From Ensifer adhaerens (GTDB lineage: Bacteria > Pseudomonadota > Alphaproteobacteria > Rhizobiales > Rhizobiaceae), in NCBI RefSeq assembly GCF_000697965.2, contig NZ_CP015880.1:3677001-3741000 (forward strand): a stretch of 64,000 bases of DNA. The letters run 5' to 3'. Positions 36,261 through 44,409 of this stretch are shown here, one piece after another (the stretch's first letter is position 1; each line of letters begins with the position of its first letter). Both the position numbers and the translations under genes were made by a program. The notes beneath the pieces were generated by a model. It saw nothing but the letters and a program-made list of their open reading frames with translations. It made no database searches and was not told the DNA's origin.

Positions 36261-36282
36261 GATATAAAGAAGTCTTTATATC
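36261..36282 (-). promoter_or_regulatory. Perfect palindrome, candidate ArsR-type (SahR/SamR) operator of ahcY
   Basis: GATATAAAGA-AG-TCTTTATATC has 10-bp perfect arms. It is the AT-rich island in the 166-bp gap between ptsH and ahcY, 133 bp upstream of the ahcY start. From memory it resembles the AAAGA/TCTTT-type operator of the ArsR-family methionine-cycle regulators of Rhizobiales. A partial extra copy (TTTATATCTTTATATT) follows on the ptsH side. Confidence 0.6.
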
Positions 36283-36294
36283 TTTATATTGCCG

Positions 36295-36585
36295 TCAGAT
36301 TTCTTCGCCGAACTTGTCGGCGACCAGAGCGTCGAGCGCGTTCAGGGCTTGTTCGGCCTGCGCGCCGCTGGCGGTCACGCAAACGCTGCAGCCGGTGCTG
36401 GCGGCCAGCATCATCAGCCCCATGATCGAGGTTCCGCCAACGGTCATGCCGTCCTTCGAAACGGTGATCTCGGCGTCATAGGCCTCGACCGTCTGCACGA
36501 ACTTTGCTGACGCCCGCGCATGCAGGCCCCGCTTGTTGATGATCAGCAGTTCGCGCGTCAGCGACATGTCGGGGCGGTGATCCAT
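36295..36585 (-). CDS. ptsH: Phosphocarrier protein HPr
   Basis: The 96-residue phosphocarrier has the phosphorylated histidine His22 in NKRGLHARASAKF and a conserved regulatory serine, Ser53, in GGTSIMGLM, the target of HPr kinase. The ATG at 36585 overlaps the EIIA stop by one base and uses GGAAAG in its 3' end; the internal ATG at 36567 lacks a ribosome-binding site. HPr passes phosphate from EI (not in this window) to EIIA proteins. The gene follows hprK and the EIIA gene in one unit. Confidence 0.95.
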   Translation of the reverse strand: MDHRPDMSLTRELLIINKRGLHARASAKFVQTVEAYDAEITVSKDGMTVGGTSIMGLMMLAASTGCSVCVTASGAQAEQALNALDALVADKFGEEI

Positions 36586-36986
36586 TACTTTCCACTCAGG
36601 ACGCGGCTGGCGACGTTGATGTATTTCCGCCCGGCCTCGGAGGCCTCGACAAGTGCCTTGTCCATGTCGCTCTCGCCGCGCACGCCGGCAAGCTTGATCA
36701 GCATCGGCAGGTTGACGCCGGCGATCACTTCGACGGTGCCGCTGCGCATCACCGAGATGGCGAGGTTGGAGGGGGTCCCGCCGAACATGTCGGTGAGAAT
36801 GATGACGCCGTTGCCTTCGTCGACATTGGTGACCGCGTCGAGGATATCCTGCCGACGCTGGTCCATGTCGTCCTCGGGGCCGATGCAGACGGTCTCTATA
36901 GCTTTTTGCGGACCGACAACATGCTCAAGCGCATGTCGAAATTCCTCAGCCAGCTTGCCATGGGTGACAAGCACAAGTCCGATCAT
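36585..36986 (-). CDS. PTS EIIA component, mannose family (regulatory)
   Basis: The 133-residue protein has the EIIA(Man) fold with phosphorylated His9 in MIGLVLVTHGKLAEE and the core VIILTDMFGGTPSNLAISVM. No EIIB, EIIC or EIID gene is adjacent, so it most likely has a regulatory role with HPr and HprK rather than sugar transport. In rhizobia this EIIA is linked to the nitrogen-type PTS and carbon control. It lies 156 bp downstream of hprK and is translationally coupled to ptsH. I leave the symbol open because names differ between species. Confidence 0.92.
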   Translation of the reverse strand: MIGLVLVTHGKLAEEFRHALEHVVGPQKAIETVCIGPEDDMDQRRQDILDAVTNVDEGNGVIILTDMFGGTPSNLAISVMRSGTVEVIAGVNLPMLIKLAGVRGESDMDKALVEASEAGRKYINVASRVLSGK

Positions 36987-37142
36987 GGGTATCTTCGCTC
37001 CAACTGCACACGCAATTCACTGATGGCCAGATATCGCAATGCAGCAATTTCGTCCACCTGTTGGGGAGGGCATCTTGGCAAGGAAAAGGGGAAGTGCAAG
37101 CCAAAAATGCCGAAATTCCGGTCGCGCTGACGGTAAATCGGG

Positions 37143-37601
37143 CTAGAAACCTATTTTTTCAGCGATGAGCGCCTGCAAAATATTGAGAACCTGGGCGCCT
37201 TCTTCAACGGGAACGCGAACAATCGGCAATACGCGCCCGAGTGGCAGGGGGAATGTCTCGTCTTCGGGCGGTAGCCGCGGGTCGAATGGGGCGGCGACGG
37301 GCAGAATGGCCCAGTCCATGACGGCGGCAGGCACGGTTTCGATCGTGCCGATGCCGGCGCCGCGGATTTCGATGAGGCCGTGAATGGAGGGCGGGCAGCG
37401 CGCCACGATCCGGCCGTGTTCGAGCGCAAGATCCACGCGGTCGTCGGCGACGAGCGCCGCGAAATGTCCGGCCTGCCGGGCGGCCGTGATGCAGGCGAGC
37501 GCCAGTCTGGATTTGCCGCTGCCGGACGGGCCGGTAAGCAGGAAGCCGCGTGTCCCGAGCACGATTGCGGTGCCGTGGACATTGGCGCGGGCCGTTGTCA
37601 C
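37143..37601 (-). CDS. hprK: HPr kinase/phosphorylase, short alphaproteobacterial form
   Basis: HprK phosphorylates the regulatory serine of HPr and can reverse it. This 152-residue form carries only the catalytic domain: P-loop GPSGSGKSRLAL at residues 24-35, ADDRVDL and the signature EIRGAGIGTIE. The N-terminal domain of the roughly 310-residue Gram-positive enzyme is absent, as in other alphaproteobacteria. It overlaps chvG by 4 bp, tying PTS phosphorylation to the ChvG-ChvI operon. Confidence 0.93.
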   Translation of the reverse strand: MTTARANVHGTAIVLGTRGFLLTGPSGSGKSRLALACITAARQAGHFAALVADDRVDLALEHGRIVARCPPSIHGLIEIRGAGIGTIETVPAAVMDWAILPVAAPFDPRLPPEDETFPLPLGRVLPIVRVPVEEGAQVLNILQALIAEKIGF

Positions 37602-39385
37602 GCGTGCGGCTCGGCGGGCAGGGACAGGACGAAGCGCGCGCCGGTGATATGGCCATCCGGTCCGGCGATGTTCTCGGCCTTGAGCGTGCCGCCATGGGCT
37701 TCGGCGATCTGCCTGGAGATCGACAGCCCGAGGCCGGAGTTCTGTCCAAAATCCTCGCCTTCCGGCCGGTCGGTATAGAAGCGCTCGAAAATGCGGTCGA
37801 TGTCTTCGGCCTGGATGCCCGGGCCGTTGTCCTCGACATAGACGAGGCAGCGCGAGCGCGAGCGGGTGAGGCGCACGACGATCCGCCCGCCGTCCTCGGG
37901 AACGAAGGAACGGGCGTTTTCGATCAGGTTGGTAATGATCTGGCCGATGCGCAGGTCGTAGCCGCTGACGGCAAAGCGCGCCTTGGGGCTGTCCTTGCGG
38001 TCGATGACGAAATCGAGCAGCACCGCCTTCTTCTTGCTGCGGACCTGTCGCGAGATATCGACGAGGTCGCCGAGGAGTTTTTCGAGATCGATCGTCTTGG
38101 CGTCGCTGCGGGCAAGTTCCGCGTCGAGACGCGAGGCGTCCGAGATATCGCTGATCAGGCGGTCGAGACGGCGGACGTCATGCTGGATGACGTCCATCAG
38201 CCGCTTCTTCGATTCGTCGGTCCGCGCCAAAGGCAGCGTCTCGACGGCGCTACGCAGTGAGGTGAGGGGGTTTTTCAGCTCGTGGCTGACGTCGGCGGCA
38301 AAGTTTTCGATCGCGGCGATCCGGTCATAGAGCGCGGTCGTCATCTCACGCAGCGCGACCGAGAGGTTGCCGATCTCGTCCTGGCGCGAGGAGAAGTCGG
38401 GAATTTCCTCGCGCTCCTTGGCGCCGCCGCGGCGCACGCGCACCGCTGCTGCCGCAAGCCTGCGCAGCGGATTGGCGATCGTCGACGACAGAAGCAGCGA
38501 CAGGATGATGTTGACGAGCGCCGCGACGCCGAAGACGCGGATGATGGCGAGGCGCTCGGCCTGGACGATCTTGTCGATGTCGCCGGCCTGGGTCGAAAGC
38601 AGGAGCACGCCGAGAACGGCGCGGAAGCGCTGGACGGGCACCGCCACGGAAACGATGAGCTCGCCCTTCTCGGTAACGCGCTCGACATAGCCGCGCACGC
38701 CCGTCAGCGCATTGGTCACCTCAGGGTAGATCGAGCCGTTGCCACCCGGCGGTTCTTTATAGAGCGGCAGGTTGCCCGGCTGCAAAAGCTTGTTCAGCCA
38801 GCTGTTGAGCTTTTCGCCGATGCCCGTCGCCTCCGGCTCGATCGGCGGCAGGTCGAAGCGCAGCACCTGGCCGCCGCTATAGAGATGGCGCGAATCGAGC
38901 AGCAGGTCGGCGTCCGCGTCGAACAGGCGGGCGCGGGTGCGCGTCGGCGAGATCAGCCGGCGCAGAACCGGCGCGACACGCTCCTGGATGATCGGGAAGT
39001 CGAGATCCTCGTCGCTCGGCAGCGGCGTGATGCTCTGGCCGGCCTGCAGTTCCAGCAGCTTTTCGGGATCGATGGTGATCGAATTGGTATCGACCGAGGC
39101 GGAAGCGGAGATCGCGCCGGCGATGATTTCGCCCTGGGTCAAAAGGCTTTCGACGCGCGCGTCGATCAGCCCCTCGCGGAACTGGTTGAGGTACATGATG
39201 CCGCCGACCAGAACGACGAGCGCCACCAGGTTGAAGAAGACGATACGGCGGGTGAGGCTCGAGAAGACGGCATTGCCGAAGAGACGACGAATGAGCGTGA
39301 AGGGATGCGCCCAGCGGCGCTGGCCCTTCAGTGCCTGGGCACGCCCGTCAGTGTCTTCAATGTCGCCGTGCAAGACTTCTACCAA
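37598..39385 (-). CDS. chvG: Two-component sensor histidine kinase ChvG (ExoS)
   Basis: The 595-residue inner-membrane kinase has a first transmembrane segment at about 47-70 (RIVFFNLVALVVLVGGIMYL), a periplasmic domain to about 280, a second segment (VFGVAALVNIILSLLLSST), HAMP, the H-box FAADVSHELKNPLTSL with His368, and the ATPase domain with NLIENARSF, VEDNGPGI and GLGLSISRQIAEAHGG. In S. meliloti it senses envelope or acid state and controls exopolysaccharide, flagella and symbiosis through ChvI. It follows chvI after 185 bp and overlaps hprK. Confidence 0.96.
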   Translation of the reverse strand: MVEVLHGDIEDTDGRAQALKGQRRWAHPFTLIRRLFGNAVFSSLTRRIVFFNLVALVVLVGGIMYLNQFREGLIDARVESLLTQGEIIAGAISASASVDTNSITIDPEKLLELQAGQSITPLPSDEDLDFPIIQERVAPVLRRLISPTRTRARLFDADADLLLDSRHLYSGGQVLRFDLPPIEPEATGIGEKLNSWLNKLLQPGNLPLYKEPPGGNGSIYPEVTNALTGVRGYVERVTEKGELIVSVAVPVQRFRAVLGVLLLSTQAGDIDKIVQAERLAIIRVFGVAALVNIILSLLLSSTIANPLRRLAAAAVRVRRGGAKEREEIPDFSSRQDEIGNLSVALREMTTALYDRIAAIENFAADVSHELKNPLTSLRSAVETLPLARTDESKKRLMDVIQHDVRRLDRLISDISDASRLDAELARSDAKTIDLEKLLGDLVDISRQVRSKKKAVLLDFVIDRKDSPKARFAVSGYDLRIGQIITNLIENARSFVPEDGGRIVVRLTRSRSRCLVYVEDNGPGIQAEDIDRIFERFYTDRPEGEDFGQNSGLGLSISRQIAEAHGGTLKAENIAGPDGHITGARFVLSLPAEPHA

Positions 39386-39570
39386 ATGTCCCGCTCCCGC
39401 GCGGACTGTCCTTCATAATCGTTCGATAGCGGCGGCGCTGCCGGCCGGTTGCGCCGCCTTCCATGGTTTTGATCCGAAGACGGCGGAGATCGTGTCGAGC
39501 CTCAGATGAGGCCATCACCATCGCGCCGCTTCAAATGCGCCACTCTGGGCTCGATGGCAAGCCCCGAGGC

Positions 39571-40296
39571 TCAGGCACTCTCCCGGAAACGATAGCCGAC
39601 ACCGTAAAGCGTCTCGATCATGTCGAAGTCGTTGTCGACCATCTTGAACTTCTTGCGCAGCCGCTTGATGTGGCTGTCGATGGTGCGGTCGTCGACATAG
39701 ACCTGTTCGTCATAGGCAGCGTCCATCAGTGCGTCGCGGCTCTTCACCACGCCCGGGCGCTGCGCCAGCGAATGGAGAATGAGGAATTCCGTCACCGTCA
39801 GGGTCACCGGCTCACTCTTCCAGGTACAGGTGTGGCGCTCCTGATCCATCACCAACTGCCCACGCTCGAGCGAGCGCGACGGCGCGTCGGTTGCCTTGAC
39901 GGTATTGTTCGGATTGGCGGCCGCGGCTTCGCGGTTGGCGGCGCGGCGCAGGATCGCCTTGACGCGTTCGACCAGAAGGCGTTGCGAAAACGGCTTGGTG
40001 ATGAAGTCGTCGGCGCCCATCTTCAGGCCGAAGAGTTCGTCGATCTCTTCATCCTTGGAGGTGAGGAAGATCACTGGCAGGTCCGACTTCTGCCTCAGGC
40101 GGCGCAGCAGTTCCATGCCGTCCATACGCGGCATCTTGATGTCGAAGATCGCAAGCTGCGGCGGCCGGGCGAGCAAGCCTTCGAGCGCGGAAGCGCCGTC
40201 GGTATAGGTCTCGACTTTGTAGCCTTCTGCCTCCAGGGCGATGGATACGGACGTCAGAATATTCCGGTCATCATCGACAAGCGCGATGGTCTGCAT
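39571..40296 (-). CDS. chvI: Two-component response regulator ChvI
   Basis: The 241-residue OmpR-type regulator has an N-terminal receiver with Asp52 in [12 protein letters not shown], acidic DDD at 8-10, Thr and Lys in FLTSKDEE and [10 protein letters not shown]-terminal winged helix contains [22 protein letters not shown] and [17 protein letters not shown]. The ATG at 40296 gives the family start [10 protein letters not shown]; 18 upstream codons are rejected. It is phosphorylated by ChvG and controls envelope and exopolysaccharide genes. It is transcribed divergently from pckA. Confidence 0.96.
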   Translation of the reverse strand: MQTIALVDDDRNILTSVSIALEAEGYKVETYTDGASALEGLLARPPQLAIFDIKMPRMDGMELLRRLRQKSDLPVIFLTSKDEEIDELFGLKMGADDFITKPFSQRLLVERVKAILRRAANREAAAANPNNTVKATDAPSRSLERGQLVMDQERHTCTWKSEPVTLTVTEFLILHSLAQRPGVVKSRDALMDAAYDEQVYVDDRTIDSHIKRLRKKFKMVDNDFDMIETLYGVGYRFRESA

Positions 40297-40468
40297 CGTG
40301 TTCAACTCCGTCTTTTGAGGCGCCGGTCCCGTCCCCGAAAACTCCGGCATTCGCGAGTCACGGGTGCGTTAGTGAGTATAAAGGTGGAACAAATTGTGGC
40401 GAAGCCCAAAAAGCACCTGTCGTGACGATAGGATAGGTCCTGTCAGATCGGTGTTCGGGAGGTCGATT

Positions 40469-40512
40469 TCAACCGATTAAAAAAACGATAATTTTCTTTA
40501 AATCGATTAATA
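40469..40512 (+). promoter_or_regulatory. Two candidate PckR (LacI-family) operators upstream of pckA
   Basis: The chvI-pckA gap (40297-40620) has an AT-rich stretch with TCAACCGATTAA (40469-40480) and TTAAATCGATTAATA (about 40498-40512). The cores AACCGATT and AATCGATT are 30 bp apart, about three helical turns. This matches the TTAATCGATTAA-type site I recall for PckR, the rhizobial gluconeogenesis regulator. TATACT at 40511-40516 may be the -10 element of pckA, overlapping the second site. No other feature was seen in the gap. Confidence 0.6.
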
Positions 40513-40620
40513 TACTGAAATCATTATTCTTTTTTTGACGTCGCCTTGTTTTTGAGCGAGCATGCAAGTAAGGTCCGGCGAAATTCAACGCCAATGGCCA
40601 AACACGAAGGAAGCTTGACC

Positions 40621-42231
40621 ATGGAGCAACTCGGCACTCGCAATCTCGCGAACGGCTTGGAAAAACTCGGCTTTATCGACCTGGAAACGGTTCGGTACAA
40701 CCTCGAAGCCGCAGAGCTTTATGAGGAAGCTCTTCGCCGCGGCGAGGCTGAGCTGACGGCACACGGTGCGCTCGTCGCCCGTACCGGCCAGCACACCGGT
40801 CGCTCGCCGAAGGACAAGTTCGTCGTTCGCGATGCGAACACCGACGACCAGATCTGGTGGGACAACAACAAGCCGATGTCTCCGGAGCATTTTGCCCTGC
40901 TGCGCAAGGATATGCTTGAGCACGCCAAAGGCATGTCGCTCTACGTGCAGGACCTGGTTGGCGGCGCCGATGCCGACAACGCCCTGCCGACGCGCGTCGT
41001 TACCGAGTACGCCTGGCATTCGCTGTTCATCCGCAATCTGCTGATTCGCCCAGCCCGCGAAGCGCTCGGCTCCTTCCTGCCGAAGCTGACGATCATCGAT
41101 CTGCCGAGCTTCAAAGCAGATCCGGAGCGCTACGGCTGCCGCACCGAGACGGTCATCGCCTGCGACTTCACCAACGGCCTGATCCTGATCGGCGGCACGT
41201 CCTATGCCGGCGAAATGAAGAAGTCGGTCTTCACCGTTCTCAACTACCTGCTGCCGAAGAAGGGCGTCATGCCGATGCACTGCTCGGCAAACGTTGGCCC
41301 GGCCGGCGACACCGCGATCTTCTTCGGCCTCTCCGGCACCGGCAAGACGACGCTTTCGGCCGACCCGACCCGCACGCTGATCGGCGACGACGAGCACGGC
41401 TGGGGCGAGCAGGGCGTCTTCAACTTCGAAGGCGGCTGCTACGCCAAGGCGATCCGCCTGTCGGAAGCCGCCGAGCCGGAAATCTACGCCACGACCCGCC
41501 GCTTCGGCACCGTCATGGAAAACGTCGTGCTTGACGAGCGCCGCGTTCCTGATTTCGACGACGGTTCGCTGACGGAAAACACCCGTTGCGCCTATCCGCT
41601 CGACTTCATCCCGAATGCCAGCGCCACCGGCACCGCACCGCAGCCGCGCACCATCATCATGCTGACCGCCGATGCGTTCGGCGTGATGCCGCCTATTGCC
41701 AAGCTGACGCCGGAACAGGCGATGTACCACTTCCTTTCCGGCTACACCGCCAAGGTCGCCGGCACGGAAAAGGGCGTTACCGAGCCGGAAGCCACCTTCT
41801 CGACCTGCTTCGGCGCACCGTTCATGCCGCGTCACCCGTCGGAATACGGCAACCTGCTGAAGGACCTGATCGCCAAGAACGGTGTCACCTGCTGGCTGGT
41901 GAACACGGGCTGGACCGGCGGCGCCTACGGCACCGGCAGCCGCATGCCGATCAAGGTAACGCGCGCTCTGCTCGCGGCCGCGCTTGACGGCTCGCTGAAC
42001 GCTGCGGAACTGCGCACCGATGCCAACTTCGGCTTTGCCGTTCCGGTCTCGGTCCCGGGCGTCGACGACGGCATCCTCGACCCACGCTCGACCTGGGCCG
42101 ATGGTGCAGCCTATGACGCACAGGCCCGCCGCCTGGTCGACATGTTCATCACGAACTTCGCCAAGTTCGAGAGCCATGTGGACGGCAGCGTTCGCGACGC
42201 GGCTCCCGGTACGAAGATCGCCGCCGAATAA
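40621..42231 (+). CDS. pckA: Phosphoenolpyruvate carboxykinase (ATP)
   Basis: PckA converts oxaloacetate to phosphoenolpyruvate, the entry step of gluconeogenesis from dicarboxylates, important for rhizobia growing on succinate. The 536-residue protein shows [25 protein letters not shown], the P-loop [14 protein letters not shown] and the metal site [10 protein letters not shown]. The ATG at 40621, preceded by GAAGGAAG, gives the 536-residue length I recall for S. meliloti PckA; upstream in-frame ATGs are rejected. Operator candidates upstream and a terminator downstream define a single-gene unit. Confidence 0.97.
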   Translation: MEQLGTRNLANGLEKLGFIDLETVRYNLEAAELYEEALRRGEAELTAHGALVARTGQHTGRSPKDKFVVRDANTDDQIWWDNNKPMSPEHFALLRKDMLEHAKGMSLYVQDLVGGADADNALPTRVVTEYAWHSLFIRNLLIRPAREALGSFLPKLTIIDLPSFKADPERYGCRTETVIACDFTNGLILIGGTSYAGEMKKSVFTVLNYLLPKKGVMPMHCSANVGPAGDTAIFFGLSGTGKTTLSADPTRTLIGDDEHGWGEQGVFNFEGGCYAKAIRLSEAAEPEIYATTRRFGTVMENVVLDERRVPDFDDGSLTENTRCAYPLDFIPNASATGTAPQPRTIIMLTADAFGVMPPIAKLTPEQAMYHFLSGYTAKVAGTEKGVTEPEATFSTCFGAPFMPRHPSEYGNLLKDLIAKNGVTCWLVNTGWTGGAYGTGSRMPIKVTRALLAAALDGSLNAAELRTDANFGFAVPVSVPGVDDGILDPRSTWADGAAYDAQARRLVDMFITNFAKFESHVDGSVRDAAPGTKIAAE

Positions 42232-42245
42232 ACATTGTCGGCTAT

Positions 42246-42259
42246 GATTCACGTGAAAC
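42246..42259. repeat. parS-like palindrome after pckA
   Basis: GATTCACGTGAAAC contains the 10-bp palindrome TTCACGTGAA and differs by one base from the general ParB-site core GTTTCACGTGAAAC. It lies 14 bases after the pckA stop. Confidence 0.45.
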
Positions 42260-42282
42260 CCGGTCCTTGTGGCCGGGTTTTT
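42256..42282 (+). terminator. Rho-independent terminator after pckA
   Basis: AAACCCGG and CCGGGTTT form a stem around a 9-base loop, followed by TT. Confidence 0.85.
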
Positions 42283-42434
42283 CGCTTTCGCGTCTGCTCT
42301 ATGTCCCTTTAAATCCTCTTCGATCTAAGGCGAGCCAGAGTGCTACGGCGACCTTTGCGCCTCTGATGAGACGCGCGGCGCCGCAGTGTTTTCAACGGGT
42401 TCGCTCTGTGCCATAGATCGGGCCGAGGTGAACC

Positions 42435-42869
42435 ATGGCCAGCGACCCGCTCTACATAAACGACAATATCGTCCTTGCCGGCTGGGAGCTGACGGAGCAA
42501 TTCGTGCTGGCCGGTGGCCCGGGCGGGCAGAACGTCAACAAGGTGTCGACCGCCGTTCAGCTGTTCTTCAACGTCCAGGCGTCTCCGGCGCTTTCCGATC
42601 GCATCAAGGCCAACGCCCTGAAGATCGCCGGCAAGCGCGCCTCGAAAGAGGGCGTGCTGATGATCGAGGCGAGCCGCTTTCGCAGCCAGGAGCGCAACCG
42701 CGAGGATGCGCGCGAGCGGCTGAAGGAGTTGATCCTGAAGGCTGCCGAACCCCCGCCGCCGCCGCGCAAGAAGACCAAGCCGACGCGCGGTTCCGTCGAG
42801 CGGCGTCTCAAGGAGAAGTCGGGTCGCGGGGAGATCAAGAAGCTCAGGGGCCGGCCTGGAGGCGATTGA
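42435..42869 (+). CDS. arfB: Alternative ribosome-rescue factor ArfB (peptidyl-tRNA hydrolase)
   Basis: The 144-residue protein has the GGQ motif in LAGGPGGQNVNKVSTAVQLFF that hydrolyses peptidyl-tRNA, and a basic C-terminal tail (RKKTKPTRGSVERRLKEKSGRGEIKKLRGR) that enters the empty mRNA channel of stalled ribosomes. Length and tail distinguish it from class I release factors. GAGGTGAACC precedes the ATG. It is the last intact gene before the IS110 element. Confidence 0.93.
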   Translation: MASDPLYINDNIVLAGWELTEQFVLAGGPGGQNVNKVSTAVQLFFNVQASPALSDRIKANALKIAGKRASKEGVLMIEASRFRSQERNREDARERLKELILKAAEPPPPPRKKTKPTRGSVERRLKEKSGRGEIKKLRGRPGGD

Positions 42870-42946
42870 TTCTTTTTGCGGCTCCCTTGCCTTTTGGCGG
42901 GCAGCGCCCTCTCTTATCGAGCAGTGTTTTCGCAAAAGGAGGTGGC

Positions 42947-42985
42947 ATGAAAGAGACCGCGTCCGCTGAGAGAACGGATCACTGA
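42947..42985 (+). pseudogene. Possible start of a gene cut off at the IS110 left flank
   Basis: A strong ribosome-binding site AAAGGAGG (42935-42942) stands 4 bases before an ATG, followed by only 12 codons (MKETASAERTDH) and TGA. The stop lies about 90 bases before the transposase start. Such a good initiation site with almost no coding sequence suggests a gene truncated by the insertion, or alternatively a short leader peptide. The missing remainder was not identified downstream of the element. Confidence 0.3.
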
Positions 42986-43076
42986 GATGCAGGTGATGAT
43001 TGAGGGACAGCCACGCTTCCAGCCTTTCGGCTTATCCTGTTGGGGTTTTGGAGATCTCAACACGGGAGTTGGAAGC

Positions 43077-44147
43077 ATGACTGCGTCCTATGATTACCAT
43101 ATCGGGGTCGACTACCACAAATCCTACAGCCATCTGGTGGTGCAAGATTCAGGCGGCAAGACGCTCAGATCCGGCCGGGTGAAGAACGATCGCCAGTCGC
43201 TCGGCAGCTTTCTCGAGCGGTACCGCGAAAACAGCCATGCGGTTGTCGAGGCGACGCGCAACTGGATGGTGATCTACGACTGGCTCGACGACATTTGTGA
43301 TGATGTCGTTCTCGCCCACCCGTTGAAGGTCAAGGCGATCGCCGACGCCAAGATCAAGACCGACAAGATCGATGCGACCGTGCTGGCGCATTTGCTGCGC
43401 GCCGACCTGGTGCCGGAAGCCTGGGCGCCAAGCGAGCGGTCGCGGGACCTGCGTGTCGCCCTGCGGGAGCGGATGTTCTACGTGCGGCTGCGCACGATGA
43501 CGAAGAACCGCATCGTCACGGTGTTTGATCGCTATCCGGAGCAGACGGCGCAACTGAAGACGCTCGGCGATCTGTTTGGTAAGGCCGGCCGCATTCAGCT
43601 TTCGCAGGTCAACGTCTCTGAGATCGACCGCATCCAGATCGACCGTGGCCTCGCTTTCATTGGCGCCATCAATGAGCGGATCAAGCAGTCGGAAGCGACG
43701 ATCCGGGCGATGACCAAGGCCAATCCCAACGTGAGGCTGTTGAAGACGATCCCCGGCATCGGCGAGTTCTTCGCCCGTCTGATCGACGCGGAGATCGATG
43801 ACATAGCGCGGTTCCGCAACCCGAAGAAGCTGGCCGCCTATGCCGGGCTGGTGCCCTCGACCTATTCGAGCGGCGGCAAGACCTATCACGGCAAGACCAT
43901 CAAGCAGGGCAACAAGTGGCTGCGCTGGGCTTTTGTCGAAGCGGTCACCCCGGCGATCGCCAGCGATCCACAGCTTCGCGCCCAATATGAGCACCTGAAG
44001 ATCAGAGGAACCAACAAGGCGCGTGTGGCGATGGCGCGCAAGCTTTTGACGATCGCCTTCCAGATCCTGCGCGACCAGCGCGCTTACGAGCCGCGCGGCG
44101 AAAGCATCATCACGGAAGGCGCGTCAATGAAATCCCGACTGTCCTGA
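43077..44147 (+). CDS. IS110-family DEDD transposase
   Basis: The 356-residue protein has the RuvC-like DEDD domain: Asp12 in HIGVDYHKSYSH, Glu in VVEATRNW, and the two aspartates in KIKTDKIDATVLAHLL. The C-terminal Transposase_20 domain has LKTIPGIGEFFARLIDAEI and the likely serine nucleophile region PSTYSSGGKTYHGK. Both domains are complete and uninterrupted, so the enzyme is probably active. The ATG at 43077 (GGGAGTTGGAAGC upstream) is preferred over 42987. Enzymes of this family use an RNA guide encoded in the element's non-coding flank to choose target and donor DNA. Confidence 0.93.
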   Translation: MTASYDYHIGVDYHKSYSHLVVQDSGGKTLRSGRVKNDRQSLGSFLERYRENSHAVVEATRNWMVIYDWLDDICDDVVLAHPLKVKAIADAKIKTDKIDATVLAHLLRADLVPEAWAPSERSRDLRVALRERMFYVRLRTMTKNRIVTVFDRYPEQTAQLKTLGDLFGKAGRIQLSQVNVSEIDRIQIDRGLAFIGAINERIKQSEATIRAMTKANPNVRLLKTIPGIGEFFARLIDAEIDDIARFRNPKKLAAYAGLVPSTYSSGGKTYHGKTIKQGNKWLRWAFVEAVTPAIASDPQLRAQYEHLKIRGTNKARVAMARKLLTIAFQILRDQRAYEPRGESIITEGASMKSRLS

Positions 44148-44160
44148 TGACTTTCTAGCG

Positions 44161-44290
44161 AGCCTAGCAGTGCCGGGCTGCGCTCCTCAAGGAGAATGGG
44201 AAGCCGGGAGCCGAACGCCACTCTGTGACCGAAGCCAAGGCATCAGGTCACGCATTGGAGAATGGTTCAGAACCGAAGGACGGCCCTGTC
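44161..44290 (+). ncRNA. Candidate guide (bridge/seek) RNA region of the IS110 element
   Basis: The non-coding stretch after the transposase holds CTCC-TCAA-GGAG (44184-44194), GTGACC-N15-GGTCAC (44225-44251) and the 9-base direct repeat GGAGAATGG (44191-44199 and 44257-44265). Structured flanking RNA with exposed loops is expected for IS1111-type IS110 elements, where it lies 3' of the transposase. No covariance or expression evidence is available from sequence alone. Confidence 0.25.
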
Positions 44291-44409
44291 CAGCGGAACG
44301 AAGACCATTGAGCCGATCGGCAAAAAGGCCGGTCAGAACAAAACCGAACCCAAGGAAAGCCGCCAACTCAAGGCGTTCTGCCCCTTGCGTTCTTTCATTG
44401 GAGATATTC

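Larger units (their letters stand above)
42986..44290 (+). mobile_element. IS110-family insertion sequence (boundaries approximate)
   Basis: The element is defined by its DEDD transposase gene. IS110 elements have no classical terminal inverted repeats or target duplications, so the ends cannot be read directly. The left end is placed after the short truncated frame and the right end before the promoter region of the LysM gene; either may be off by tens of bases. An AGCC-TTTC-GGCT hairpin (43021-43032) lies in the left flank, and a structured segment lies in the right flank. Confidence 0.6.

Noticed and set aside
36129..36294. S-adenosylhomocysteine riboswitch in the ahcY leader
   Set aside because: No pseudoknot-compatible GC-rich structure of that class was visible; the palindrome fits a protein operator better.
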